Source: Loxodes magnus (Eukaryota; Ciliophora; Karyorelictea; Loxodida; Loxodidae). Taken from it: a stretch of DNA of 64,000 bases. Each line of letters opens with the position of its first letter. Positions within the stretch are counted from its first letter, which is position 1. Positions 10,245 through 22,260 of this stretch are shown here, in pieces. Under the pieces are notes generated by a model, which searched no databases, had not been told where the DNA came from, and saw only the letters and a list, made by a program, of their open reading frames with translations. The stretch is from contig CAMPDV010001466.1 of NCBI GenBank assembly GCA_946699065.1, positions 52,091 to 116,090 on the forward strand, written 5' to 3'. The position numbers were made by a program, and so were the translations under genes.

Positions 10245-13203
10245 TCAGGATGCTGGTGGAAATACTAGATCAAAAATGTAAATTACTTAAATCGAATAAA
10301 ATTCTAGTAGTTTATTGTCTATTTTAATAACATTTTAGGTATTATCTACAGTGCCTTGAGTCAATTCTTTATTAATTGTTATATACCTTCCTTGAACATT
10401 GCACATTTAATATTAGTTCCTCCTTCATGAACCTTGTTTGATAAAATTTTAGAGTTGAGGAGATTAATAATTTTATTATCGTATTATCTTTTCACTTTCT
10501 CTTTCATTTTTTCATTTAATAGTGCGTTTAGCTGGAGTAATTTAAATTCCATCTTCTTCGTGTTTTCTTTTGAAAGTATTTGATTATTTAATAACAGTGC
10601 GATTCTAGTTTTCAATATAGTTAATGTTTGCTTAGCTTATTTAATCTTTTTATTAAGGCTTGGTTTTTAGATCAAATAATTCTTTCATTAATTTCTTATT
10701 ATTTTCTTAAATTTTACTCAAACTTTTAATTGTTACAAATGAAGTTCATATTTAACTAATGAAAGAATTACTGGAGTTTTATATAATTCTCATCAAGCAA
10801 ACTTGTCTAGCAAAATTGATTTTATTATTCGATTTTTATTGTACTATATGAAGCATTCGAACATTAAGCTTTTACTTATATTTTTTTATCCTAACATATA
10901 TTGTCTGTTTAAGTTTGACTAACTTTATGTGAATTTACTTTCATTTAAGTTCTCATTTCAACTTGAATTATTTTTTGTATTTGTAACTGATTAGTATAAA
11001 TTATTGTATTATTTTCTAATTCTCTTTGTTTTTATATTAATATATCTTAAATGATATTTTATGTTCATTGTAACTCTGCTTTCAACATCGCATATTACTT
11101 ATTTCCATCTTAATATTGCTTTTTTAATTCTTTACTCAAATATAAAGTTTAATTCTATAGCATTAAACACTAATCAGTAGATTATTGATTTAAATATTAA
11201 TAATTTTATAATTAAGCTTCAGTGTTTATTTTTTATTAATAAGCTTCTTAAAGTTCTTGTTAGATATGCTTTAATGCTTATTCTTATTATTTATATAATT
11301 CAATTTAAACTTGCAGGAAGTTTATTTCTTTAAGGGCTAGTATATCACTAGATTATAAATTAGTTTGTGTTTATTTATGACTTTTAACTAGTTCTGTTTA
11401 AGTAAATTATTCATTACTAAGAGTTTATTCAATATATTTCTTCATCTGCTTAAATTAACTCTTTTTTTGAGCTATTATAATTTATTTATATTGATTATTC
11501 ATTTCTTGCAGAAATGCTTATACCAGTCTAGACAATTTAATTAATAAGGCAAATTTAGGAATTTGCTTAAACTTCTTTATCTAAAAATTATATTTAACTT
11601 GTTTCAAAATTTAACTGTTTAGACCGTATTTTTAATTATTATTACTCTTATAGATCTAACATTAGCATCTAATTTTCATTTTTTATTTCCTTTATTTTCT
11701 TAGTAATTTTATTTATATAAGTCTTAAAAATTGCTTCATAAGAACTTTTTATTACTTAAATGTTTTGATTATTTTATGTAAGAATAGTGTTTAGTTTTTC
11801 TAAAGAATTGTAACTATCTGTTAATTGTTATATTTTAATCTTGAGTTCTTTTACTTCATTTAGAAACGTTTCATTTTATTTTTCAACTTAAAAAGTATCT
11901 AAAATACCCATAGTATTATTTACTGTTTTTAACTGGTAAGAAAATTAATTATCAAAAGTATCTTACTATGAAGAGATATTTTTGATACGAGTGTTGAGAC
12001 TGAGGTATCAATCTAGTTTTTTTAGCTATAAATATATTTTTGGGTTTTAGAGTTCTTGTTAGTTAATTTCCACTTCTTAAGGAATTTTGAAGTAATTTAA
12101 ACAGAATTCGAAGGAGTTTATAACTAGAGATTAACTAAAACTATTTAGTAAAGCTCTTAACAAGTTTATAATATGCTTTACGGATTTGAGTTGAAATTAA
12201 TCAGGATAAATTTTTAGAAAGTAGTCGAGCATCTGCATATGCTCATTTAATTAGATGGCAGCTTCTTTATTTTAGGTAAAGAAGAGTCGTCAAGATTTTA
12301 ATCCCACGGTATTTAGAAATAATTCGTTTTTTTATATAGATTTTCATTTATTAAATAATTTAATTATTTTATAGATTTTATATTTATTATTCAAGTTCTT
12401 TAATTTAATTTAAAAACAACTTTTACTAGTTTCAAAATCTTACTCCTAGGATTATATTTGATCCTTTACTTCAATAGGTTAAGCTTAAGGTTATATGTTT
12501 TTGATTTCAAGATTATTTAACTTTTTAGATTTAAATTTTCTTAATTCTCTTAGTTTAAAAGATTACTCAATTTTGAGTTTTAGTACTATACATGATTATA
12601 CTCTAAATTTTAAGTAAATATGGAATATTCTATAATTCCGTTATTATTTTCATTTTGATTAATTAAAATATTTTTTGTATCTTAAATATCTTTATTATTC
12701 CCCCTATTATTTAAATTTCCTGTAGATGTTTTTGATACCTTCTATTAAACTGTGGCGGAAAAATTAGTTTTCTTTGTTAAGTATATTTCTCAACTTTTAA
12801 AATAATCTTAAACTGATGACATTGCTCCAATGAATACTTAAGTTAGATTTAACTTTAAACTTAAAAGTTGTTAGCCTAAAAATGGTAGACCCATTATAAT
12901 CTATTATTTATCTGTATTTATTTATAATTATTTATTATTTTTATATATAATTGAAAATGAACATTTGTTCTAGTTTTCTGAGTTGATAATTTGGTGTTGT
13001 GAAGATTGCATCAAGAGTACTCTCATAAAAGATACCACCATAGATAAAAAAGAACGTGCCCTTTATGTGTAAGTCTTACTCTTTTGAGGGTTCTCTCTAA
13101 TGGTACGAGAAGCTAAATAATTAACACTGAAATCCAGGTATCAGAGTTCTCTTTCTTCACAAGTCTCTAATATGGGTAGGAGTATGAAAATAACTAAAGA
13201 CAT
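10245..13203 (-). CDS. long coiled-coil protein, with apparent short introns
   Basis: Read on the minus strand, the frame beginning at ATG 13203 (in frame with a later ATG at 12894, MGLPFLGQQ) encodes a Lys/Gln/Asn/Ser-rich protein of roughly 970 residues ending at TGA 10247-10245. The middle, from about 11880 to 11640, is a strong helical coiled coil (for example FLNEVKELKIKIQQLTD and ITKKIKEIKNENQ). A later basic stretch has KKAILRWKQ. Two frame switches are best explained by very small GT-AG introns. One is 23 nt at 11988-11966, whose removal restores a clean reading frame. A second is 14 or 20 nt near 10736-10720. Such proteins commonly serve in ciliate basal bodies or cytoskeleton, but no specific family is recognised. 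The N-terminal 100 residues are less certain because another minus frame there also looks protein-like. Confidence 0.6.
11966..11988 (-). other. candidate 23-nt intron
   Basis: On the minus strand the segment starts GTATCA and ends CATAG. Upstream sequence reads ...STL in one frame; downstream sequence reads QDTFDNQF... and then continues as a good coiled coil only if these 23 nt are removed. The TGA-poor, charged sequence on both sides supports splicing rather than a random frame change. Confidence 0.5.
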
Positions 13204-13247
13204 GACTGTGATAAATTATAATTTTTATTTTTTATTTAAAATTTAAT

Positions 13248-13430
13248 ATGATTGTGCCATTTAGCACAAAGATTGGTACTACATTAATTCCTTCTAACTC
13301 CAGCCTTCTTAAAGAACTTCAAGAATTAAGAGAAGAAGTAATCAAATTTGATTCTGAAAGCAGAGAAAGAAAAAATGATACAACGAAGTAAAAATAAATA
13401 AAGACAATGTGGATCAAAGAGACCAGGTAA
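13248..13430 (+). CDS. short coiled-coil ORF, possibly a first exon
   Basis: ATG at 13248 opens a frame of about 60 residues (MIVPFSTKIG, then a Glu/Leu-rich helix LLKELQELREEV and a basic end) before the sequence becomes AT-rich. No TGA follows closely; a GT-AG segment starting at about 13426 could be an intron. It lies divergently from the long minus-strand coiled-coil gene, about 45 bp from its start. No family recognised. Confidence 0.3.
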
Positions 13431-14039
13431 AATTAGAATCATTCTAGACTATTATAAATATTAAAATTTTGTTTTTTTGTAAATCATGGTTATCTTAACA
13501 TGGTTGTACTACGCTAATTTATTTATTATGATTATTTTCAAAAGGATATTTTTGCTAAATATTCTATTATTCTATTATTTCTAATATTTTTATTATCTCA
13601 AAAATTTTTAATTTTTAGTATTTCTTATAAAATTTTTTATGCAATTTTTTCAATATTTTAGTTAGATCAAGCAAAACATTACATTACTTTATATACATTC
13701 AAATATTTAGTTTCTTAATTATCAAAATTTATATAAAAGTTACATTATTAGCATGCATAAGATAAAAAATAAATAAACATTTAACTATAATTAAAAATTT
13801 TTTAAATATTCTAGTCTCACTTTATTAAGTTACAAAATAATGAGGCTAAAATTAACATTAAGTGATATTTAAATTTCACTTAAAATCATTTTACATATGA
13901 TTCAATATTGTACAGATTTTGCAAACTATTTTCTTTACGGTATGACAATCTTGAAATACTATATATCATAAATGTTGATTAAACAGATTCTAAGAGATAA
14001 ATTTATGGTATTTGGTTGCTATTTGCATTAAAATACCAA

Positions 14040-14830
14040 GTCCCTTATTCTAGGATCAAGGCAATAAAAGAAAGCTTTATTTGATTGCAAATGCCTGCAT
14101 TTTAGATCGCTTATGTTCATTTATAACCACCAATTTTATTTTTCAAGAAACGACGCCCAACGTCTCAGCATATCCGAGGTGTAAATTTGATTCAAAAGAA
14201 AGGTTGTTGGAATGAGCGGTTAAGCACAAACGAAGATCTTAATCAAGACTCAAACATTTGGCCTATTATGATCAATATACAGGTGTTTCGCGAGGATGCA
14301 ATCGTTGCACTAGATGAATGATGAGTATATATTTCTCAATCTTAAAATGGTTCAGTTCCTTATTGTATTTAAGCATGTGAATCTCACAGAAAATTGAGCA
14401 GGACAAGGCCAGAAAAAAGGATAAATATAAAGTGAAAATTTGCCAACTTCCCTGCCCAAGAATCTGTTTTTCTGTAAGGTTTTCTCTATTATGGAACAAA
14501 ACTTGATCTGGTGGAGATTTTTCTCGCACTGCTGTTTGTATAAAATCAAATCAGAGATTCTCAAAGTTTCTAACTCGATTTTGGTAACCTTTCCATAAAG
14601 CAGAAGACGAATCTAAGTTAAAGTCAGCAAATTAAGGGTAGACAAAGACTCGTCTTCATATTGCCGATTCTATAAAAGCTGAACTCATATATCTGTAGGA
14701 GACTTTAATAAATTAAAGGGAGGATTTCCGTTCATATTACTTGACTAAGATTGTTTAAAATCTTCCAATTTATTTGTTAAGATGCTAGAAAATTTTACTC
14801 TTTTATCTGATGTATTTTAACGAAAATTAT
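14040..14830. other. GC-elevated island, possible decayed coding DNA
   Basis: Richer in G and C than its flanks, so probably gene-derived. All three plus frames contain protein-like patches in different sub-regions, for example AEDESKLKSAN followed by TRLHIADSIKAEL at about 14605-14690, and INIQVFREDAIVALDE near 14270-14320. No single frame is good throughout. This could be a multi-intron gene or a decayed one. No domain recognised. Confidence 0.3.
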
Positions 14831-15645
14831 AAAAAATGACGAGATTAATTAAATTAAATTAAATTAAAAATTTTAAGGTTAATGGAGTGTTCCCTTAAAA
14901 AATCCATAACCCCCTGTATTACCTTTTACAGGGTCTCGGACTCCCCGGTGTCTCCACCCAAGTTCACTTCCGAGCTTTCCGAATGGTCTTTGATTTATCG
15001 TTTTCCGTCATAGCTAACCATCCGAGGATGGGTAAAACGTAGTCAATTCGTTTCAAATTTTTTATCTAATTTGCATATTCTCCTTGCATCGTCTTCAAAG
15101 GTGATATTAGCTGTCGCATATGTGGCACTTCTTTTTGAAGAACTTTTATTTAGTCATGGGCTGTTCTTCTATTATCATTTGATCTTGTATTTTTAGGATT
15201 GTTAATTCTCTAATTTTGCTAATCTTTATTTAATTTCTATAATTTGCTAGAAGGCATTTTCATATTTTTGAAAATCTATTCCCATTTGTTCATCTAGTCT
15301 TAGATATCGTATTCTATTTCTTAATACCTATTATTAATGTCCTATTTTTTATAATTTCAGGGTGCGGCTTCTCATCTTCGACATGATCTTGTAAGTCTTG
15401 TTATATGTTTATGACGTAGTGCTCGAGATTCTCTATTTTATCGACGTAGTCGAAAATGATCTCTACAAGTTATTCCTTATCTAACTTCATTAGTTATTCG
15501 AATGTATGCCTCTTTTTTGGAATTTTGGAAGGTAGTTATTTTTCTTCTGAGATTTGGCAATGTTGTTTTTTTTAGATCTTGGTTGGTGTTTGTTAGTTCT
15601 AGAAAGAATGATTAGAAGTGCTATGGATCGAAAAAATGACGAGAT
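14831..15645 (-). mobile_element. insertion flanked by 15-bp direct repeats, with CCHC ORF
   Basis: The 15-mer AAAAAATGACGAGAT occurs at 14831-14845 and again at 15631-15645, exactly 800 bp apart, which looks like a target-site duplication. On the minus strand the insert starts near 15630 and ends at a short (TTTAA)n run near 14850-14875, like the simple-repeat tail of a LINE or SINE. It encodes an Asn/Gln/Lys-rich start, a coiled coil (VEIIFDYVDKIENLEHYV) and a perfect Cys-x2-Cys-x4-His-x4-Cys knuckle (CHICDSQYHLWRRC). No reverse transcriptase lies within it, so it is either non-autonomous or a truncated copy. Family is uncertain between a LINE ORF1-type and a Gag-type element. Confidence 0.6.
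14905..15615 (-). CDS. coiled-coil plus CCHC zinc-knuckle protein of the element
   Basis: Minus-strand frame of about 235 residues within the 800-bp insertion. A polar N-terminus (NHSFQNQQTPTK) leads to a coiled coil near 15480-15400, a long basic region, then the CCHC knuckle at about 15115-15070 and a Gly/Arg-rich end. The CCHC fold binds single-stranded nucleic acid in Gag and LINE ORF1 proteins. No clear ATG was found at the 5' end and the TGA stop is not obvious, so the ends are approximate. The portion after the knuckle resembles the ORF at 9170-10051. Confidence 0.5.
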
Positions 15646-15659
15646 AATATAAAAAGTTG

Positions 15660-16600
15660 AATACAAAGTTTCTAATTTATTTAATAAAAGCTACTTTATT
15701 TTATTATTCTAATTAAATATTCGCAAATTTTCATGATTCGAATCAAAGATTTATTATTAAAGATATTTGTAAATTTAGTATACAAAACTAAAATTATTTG
15801 TTCTTCTATTTAAATTTGTTTTGTTAAATTTCTGACTTTATTTTCTATTTCTTAACGTTATTATTTCATTATGCATTAAAGATTGTTCTAATCATACTTA
15901 TACTTTTTTTTCAATATCTACCTCCTTTTCTCTATAGAATACCCTAGAGATGTTTTTAAAATTTATTTCTTATTTATTGTTTGACTTTTTCCAAGTATGT
16001 CAACTTACTCAAACTAACAGAAAGAATTGGATTTCAACTTAAATTAGGACATTGAAAATTAAAGAGCTTAAAACAGATTTTTTAATGTTTTAGTTCGCTT
16101 ATTGACTATGTAGAGCTGATTCTAAAATGTATTAGCTATTATTTTGAAATAAGATTTTAAAGAGTTAATACTTATTAGCTTGATAATTAAGTTAACTTTC
16201 TGTTTTATTTTAATAAAAAGGTTTAGTTTATTAAAGCATTTAAAGTGACTTGAAAATGTCTATCATTACTATTTATATTAATTGCTAGCATTAAAACTCA
16301 CCAATTTAGTTATTTAAATCACTAACTTTTTTTCTAAAATATTTATTAGCCTTATCACACATTTTCAATTAACTACTAATGAATATCAAAAATAAAATAG
16401 AAGTTTAAATAATTTTAACTCTAGTTATTTAATGCTTGCAATACAAATACCAATAAAATAAAAATAAGCTTTAACAGTAAAATTAGTTGCTAAATAAACA
16501 TTAATTAAAGAAATAAACCATTCAATGTAGAATAAAACATAATAGAGAGTAATTAGCTTCTTATATAGCATTCAGATTAGATCTATATTTAATTTACTAA
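15660..16600. other. AT-rich intergenic DNA
   Basis: T-rich then A-rich sequence between the CCHC insertion and the first TPR-pseudokinase gene. Nothing further can be supported; the promoter of the downstream gene presumably lies near 16550-16620 but shows no recognisable motif. Confidence 0.4.
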
Positions 16601-16622
16601 TAAATCTTTTAGTCTTTTAAAA

Positions 16623-19514
16623 ATGTCAGAAGCAACTTAATATAATCGATAAGGAATCTTAGCATGCCAATAAGGAAGATATCTTGAAGCTATTGAGCAT
16701 TTCAATATAGCTATAATATTAGATCCTAACTATGCAGATGCACATGCCAATAAAGGAAACGCATTGGAAAATTTAGGGAAAAACTAAGAAGCTATTTAGA
16801 ACTATGATATGGCTCTTAGACTTGATCCTAATTTAGAAGCTGCACATCATAATAGAGGGTCTGCATTGATGAACTTAGGAAAGTACTAAGAAGCAATTTA
16901 GAGCTTCGATAAAGCTATTAAAATAAATCCTTTCTTAGAAATTGCATACTGTAACAAAGGATCTGTATTGGAAACTTTAGGAAAATACTAAGAAGCTATT
17001 TAGAGCTATGATCTAGCTCTTAAAATAGATCCAAATAATGCAATAACACATCATAATAAAGGATCTGCGTTGGAAAAGTTAGAGAAATGCTAAGAAGCTG
17101 TTTAGAGCTTTGATATAGCTCTAAAACTTTAACCTAATTTAGCACCTGCACACTGTAACAAGGGCTTGGCATTAAAAAAGTTGGAGAAATACCAAGAAGC
17201 AATTTAGAGCTTTGATAAAGCTCTTAAAATAGATCCAAATATTGCAATTGCACATCATAATAAAGGATCTTCCATGGAAAAGTTAGGGAAATACTAAGAT
17301 GCGATATAGAGCTATAATATAGCTCTTAAATTAGACCCTAATTTAGTTACTGCACACTGTAGCAAAGGATCTTCACTTCTAAACTTAGGTGAATACTAAG
17401 AAGCGATTTAGAGCTATGATCTAGCTCTTAAATTAGACCCTAATGATGTAATTGCACATCATAGCAAGGGATTTTCCCTTCTTTAACTAGGAAAAAATTA
17501 AGAAGCGATTTAGAGCTTTAATGTAGCTCTAAAACTTGATCCTAATTTAGCACTTGCACATCATAATAAAGGATTTGCATTGAAAAACTTAAGAAATTAC
17601 TAAGAAGCAATTTAGAGCTTTGATAAAGCTCTTAAAATAAACCCAAATATTGCAGTTGCCCATCATAATAAAGGATCTGCGTTGGAAAATTTAGGGAAAT
17701 ACTAAGACGCTATTTAGAGCTATGATATAGCTCTTACAATAGATCCTAATTTAGTAACTACACATCATAATAAAGGTTCAGCATTTATAAACTTAGGTAA
17801 ATACTAAGAAGCAATTTAGAGTTATAATCTAGCCCTTAAACTAGATCCGAACTTAGAGACTGCGCACTGTAACAAAGGATTAGCACTTCTAAACTTAGGG
17901 AAATACTATTAAGCAATTTAGAGCTTTAATATATCTCTTAAATTAGATCCTGATAATTCGATTGCTCATCATAATAAAGGAACTGCCCTTCAAAACTTAG
18001 AAAAATACTAAGAAGCAATATAGAGCTATGATAAAGCTCTTTAATTAGGTTCTAATAATGGAATTACTCATAATAGCAAAGGAACTATACTTCTAAAATT
18101 AGGGAAATACTAAGAAGCAATTTAGAGTTTTAACTAAGCTATTAAACTTAATTCTATTCTCCCAGAGCCCTATAAGCATAAAGGTTATTCTCTTTTTAAG
18201 CTAAAAAATTTTTCTGAAGCAATCTAGTGTCTTAACATCGCTATTCAACTCAATTCCAATTATGCGGAAGCTTATCACGTCAAAGGTCAAGTTTTGCAAG
18301 CTTTAAATGAGAATAAAGAAGCACTTGAATGTTTTATTATAGCTAATAAATATGATTCCTAACTTAAAATTCCCTAAATAGATAATGATTCTTTAGATTG
18401 ATAGTAATAGAATTCCATTACTATTGAAAATGTTTGACAACTATTATATTAAAATGGGGCAGGATATGATAATACATCTCAAATTAGAATATTAAACTAT
18501 AAAATATTAATTCCCAATAATCAATATCTAGATGATTTATAAGTATTATCTAAAGATTAATACGGAATTGTATATCTTATTACTATCGATGGATATAATT
18601 ATGCACTTAAAGTGTTTAACTAAAAGAATGAATAACAGATGATAATAAATTAGTTCTATTTTGAGTGCAAAGAACTTCTACTGATAAATAGCTTAAGAGT
18701 TTAAAGACTTGCAGGAGTTGCTATTGATACTTAAAATTAAGGAAGTTACAATTTATGCCTTTTATTAGATTTTTAGTGAAAATGAAGTTTATTCTAATAA
18801 ATACAGACAAAATAACTATTCAAAGAAAGTCAAATAGGATCTCCTTTAAGATATTATTAGAAACTAAATTTACTTAGTTAAGTAGCAGAAGGATTAAAGG
18901 CAATACATTCTAGAAACTTTATTCATAAAGAATTGAAATCTCTAAGCATTCTACTAGATGAGAAATATTCTCCCTAAATAGTTATTTTTGGACTATTCGA
19001 TAATACAAACTGATTAACAACAATAGAATAAAGAGGATTTCATCAATGAATGGCACCTGAATAATTTGAAAAAAATGTGACTATGAAGAGTGATATCTGA
19101 TCTTTAGGCTGCATAGGGATAGAGATATTCAATGAAGAACTACTTTATCCAAATATAAATGAATAAGAATAACTAAAATAAGTAGTTTATATTAATAAAA
19201 TAATTCCTATGTTTTCAAGCGAAATATTATAAGAACCTGAATTAACTGATCTATTCTACAGATGCTTAGCTTTCGACCAGAACATTAGACCTGATATAGA
19301 TAGTTTCATAAATTAGATAGAAAAATTAAAATAAAAGTGAAATCCATAAAAATAAGATGGAGATATAAGTTAGTAGGGATAAAATAAAACGATGAAGTAA
19401 GAATAAAGTATAAAGTAATAAAGTTAAGATTAAGCTCTTTTATTAGAAGAAGGATCATAAGAAACAAAGTTTGAAAGTTTAAAGATAGATGAGATTAAAG
19501 AGAAGAAGAGTTGA
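16623..19514 (+). CDS. TPR-repeat protein with C-terminal pseudokinase-like domain
   Basis: One uninterrupted frame of 963 residues from ATG 16623 (MSEA) to TGA 19512-19514. Residues about 10-600 are some 16 tetratricopeptide repeats of 34 residues, each like LGKYQEAIQSYDLALKLDPN. From about residue 620 a protein-kinase fold follows: a weak nucleotide loop (SKDQYGIVYL), the beta-3 lysine in YALKVF, then HKELKS where HRDLK is expected, IFGL where DFG is expected, an intact MAPEQFE and SDIWSLGC. The catalytic Asp and the Mg-binding Asp are therefore both replaced, so a pseudokinase is likely. TPR arrays bind partner proteins, so the product is probably a scaffold or signalling adaptor. The tail is Gln/Lys-rich. 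TGA codes for Trp several times (LDWQQ, ENVWQLL, DIWSLG). The stop is supported because similarity to the paralogue at 39173 ends there (EKKS). TPRs here are more diverged from one another than in the paralogue. Confidence 0.88.
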
Positions 19515-20010
19515 AGGGAGAAACTTTATATAGATGAAACTATATAATTTAAGTTTTTTATAAAAGTTAAATAACTAGAAAAGTTTCTCTATTTATAGTA
19601 ATTGCGATTCTATTGAAATAAGTAATTTATACTAACTATGTAAAAATGATAATAATTATAGATTATTTAAATGCAACAATAACTCACTCTATTCTAATTT
19701 AAAAGCCCTCTTAACTAATTCAATTAAATATAAAAGAATATATTTATAAAACTCTATATTTACACTTTTATAATTATCTTGCCTTTATAATTTATTTGTA
19801 CCTTAAATTACTTATTTATAAGCATCTTCAAATAAACTTTATTAAAGCATTATTTCCATTTATTTAAACTGATAGATTATTAATTAATCAATAGAAATAC
19901 TTAAGGTAGTTCATAGAAGATAGTACCCTCCATACTTCAATCATTCTCCTTTAATTCCATCAAATAAAACGCTTCACATTTACAACTTCTTTTTTAAATC
20001 TTAATTTTAA
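19515..20010. other. intergenic region
   Basis: AT-rich DNA downstream of the TPR-pseudokinase gene. No gene supported; no terminator structure seen. Confidence 0.4.
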
Positions 20011-20014
20011 AAAT

Positions 20015-20188
20015 ATGTAGGACTTCAGAAAGAAATCTATGGCTGCTCTAAAAAAAAAGCTCAAGAACCAAAACAGCATTATGAAGAGACAAGAAATTAC
20101 AGAAAGCAACTTATGTTGCAATAACACCAACCACAGTGGAGAAACAGAGAAAATATAAGATTTCCGTTCTTCATTAGGAGGTCTTTGA
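20015..20188 (+). CDS. small basic hypothetical protein
   Basis: ATG 20015 opens a 57-residue frame ending at TGA 20186-20188. It has a basic helix (KKSMAALKKKLKNQN) followed by a polar, Cys- and Asn-containing segment (ESNLCCNNTNHSG). Reading the TGA as Trp would extend the product by another 30-odd Lys-rich residues, so the end is open to doubt. The opposite strand also holds a standard-code ORF here, which I take as a shadow. No family recognised. Confidence 0.4.
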
Positions 20189-20546
20189 ATTAAATTCTTC
20201 CTGAAGACTAGCATAAAGCAACTCATAAAAGAGAAACAGAAATTAAAATTAAAAATACCAATCAGCAAAAAATAATATTTTTATAAATTTTAGCATATAT
20301 AAAATTATTTAAAATAACCCTCTTATATTTTAGTTATTATTTATAAAAATATATTAAAAATTTAAAATTAAAATAGAAGCTAGTTTAAATATTCAAATTT
20401 CATTTGTAAATATAAAAAAATCATATTAATTAAAATATATAACGAAAAACTAGATTTTTTATAATTCTTAGGTATAAAATTCTTCTAAATACTAAGCTGA
20501 GTAAATTAATATTAAACATTTCGAAAATAATAAAAAGATAAATAAA

Positions 20547-20584
20547 TTGCGCGTAGCACTTTCGTTGATGCGCTGCTCTTCAAA
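20547..20584 (-). repeat. GC-rich terminal repeat (fold-back family end)
   Basis: Reverse-oriented copy of the 9107 repeat. On the minus strand it reads AGCAGCGCATCAACGAAAG followed by TGCTACGCGC. It is a solo end; no partner end is found within 1 kb. Confidence 0.6.
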
Positions 20585-20823
20585 TTAATTTTATTTAATC
20601 ATTTTATATCAACTCATATCTATAGACGAGGCAACAACACTTTTGATGTTTTTTTTCAGTCAAATTTATTATTAAGAAATCTCCAGCTTGTCATATTTTC
20701 TTCTATTTTGATTAGTTTTTAATTCTATGATCTATACTCAGTCCGCATAAAATTTTTGTTGCCTTACTGGGCCTTCAAGAAGAATAAATAAAACTATTAA
20801 GGATTTATAAAATTAATTTTAAA

Positions 20824-21825
20824 ATGTAGAAGCAGCTGTTAATTTGATATTTTCGTACTTAAATTAAAGTTCAGATAAATCCTTCGAGGTGAAAGAAGAA
20901 AAATAAGAATTAACGAAAGAGACGGAAAAAGCCCAAAAAGGTAAAGAAAGATGATAAAGATGATAAAGATGATAAAGGAGATAAAGATCCTTAAAACAAG
21001 GAAAAAGACCCAAAAAGGAAAAATTATACTTAATGTGATCCTGCATGAGTCTTGCTAACATCTAATCACTCAAGCGTTTCTTTCATAAAGTCTAATAAAA
21101 ACTTAATATTTGAAAATGCTTAGCATGTTATAAGTAATAGTGATAAATAGCAAACTGTTGTAATAGACAAAGAAATTGAAATCTTTTTTAAAAAAGTAGT
21201 ATTTCTTTAGTTTGGAATTTTACTTAAGGATAATTTATAAAATATTGAAAATATTGAGGACAACTTCTATGGTTTTTACTATAATAAAACAGAAATAAAG
21301 ATCTCTCTTGGGTTATTTGCTAGGAAGACAAATCTTTCTGGTAGTATAGAAATAGAGATAAACACAATTGAAGAGACAATGAGTTACAAATTTGATGATT
21401 AGGTACAAAAGATAGATGAGATTCCTTTCATATCAGTCACATTTTAACCGTTGGTTATTTATTTAACACTGGAGATGAAGTAAAGATGGTTAAATTCGAT
21501 AAAATTCCTTGAACTCTCATTTTAATTTTATCGTATGTTTTAATAAAATAGTTTTAAAAAGTATAACTTACTGGGATAGTAGATGAAATTTTATTTTTCA
21601 TTTAGGTACTTTGGAGATTTTTACAATTATTTTAATTTATTTTAGCAAAATTTATATGGATAAACTTCAAAGGAAATTAGTGATTACTTAACAAGATCTT
21701 ACTTAAACCATTTACATAAGTTTGATGTTCACAAACCTTAGGAGATAGACGAGTAGAACTAATGTAGATGGGTTACTACCTGAAGGCCAGCAAGCGTTGT
21801 TCCAATTGAGAGGATAAATGACTGA
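20824..21825 (+). CDS. SPRY-like domain protein with Lys/Asp-rich linker
   Basis: Single frame of 333 residues from ATG 20824 to TGA 21823-21825. The N-terminus is basic, then comes a run of Lys-Asp-Asp repeats (residues about 45-60, from a GATGATAAA microsatellite). A beta-rich domain follows, beginning CDPAWVLLTSNHSS and including VVIDKEIEIFF and a GILLKDN...YGFYYN segment. This order resembles SPRY/B30.2 domains, which bind protein partners, but the match is by eye. The C-terminal third is different and contains TTWRPASVVPIERIND. Four internal TGA codons read as Trp, including the one in CDPAWV. The single-pass membrane protein gene follows 132 bp downstream on the same strand. Confidence 0.6.
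20942..20979 (+). repeat. 9-bp coding microsatellite
   Basis: About four tandem copies of GATGATAAA (last copies degenerate), encoding the Lys-Asp-Asp run of the SPRY-like protein. Confidence 0.7.
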
Positions 21826-21957
21826 TAAAGATTGATATTATAGTTTTAAAATTTATGTTATATTATTAACTTTATAAAATATTAGAACAGTTATAAACCA
21901 CATATATTTTATATTATAATTTACTTTAAAAGCCTAAGATTATGTGAGATTTATAAA

Positions 21958-22260
21958 ATGCATAGGCCTTTCTTAAATTAAAACTCTTCAGGAGATAAGG
22001 AAGCTGAATAAGAAACTTCTTTCTCTGAAGACTCTACAAAAGAAAATACAGGAAAGATATATCAAAAATCGGAAGACGAAGCATTTTAGACTGAAAAATA
22101 TACTTCGATTGGCAACTAATCAGATTGAAAGAAAGCGATAGTATTTATTCTATTAGTTGTTATATTTTTAATTATTTTCGTTGTAATTTATTTGGAAAAC
22201 CCAAGCAAGTAAAACTAATAAATTAGTGAGACAAAAACATTGGAACAAAATCAAACTTGA
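21958..22260 (+). CDS. small single-pass membrane protein
   Basis: ATG 21958 to TGA 22258-22260 gives 100 residues. The first 60 are acidic and polar (contains GDKEAEQETSFSEDSTKE). A strong membrane helix follows at residues about 64-84 (KKAIVFILLVVIFLIIFVV), then a short polar tail ending TLEQNQT. The orientation, with positive charges just before the helix, fits a tail-anchored or type II membrane protein. No family is recognised. Immediately after the stop, the membrane-helix segment is present again as a partial tandem copy. Confidence 0.7.

Noticed and set aside
14200-14260. Possible tRNA (GAGCGGTTAAGC resembles a D arm)
   Set aside because: No matching acceptor, anticodon stem or GGTTCGA B box follows; it is a chance resemblance.
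9107-20584. A single large element bounded by the end motifs at 9107 and 20547
   Set aside because: Both ends point away from the interval in the wrong sense relative to the paired ends at 34.7/35.5 kb, and ordinary host genes lie between them. They are more likely two separate solo ends.
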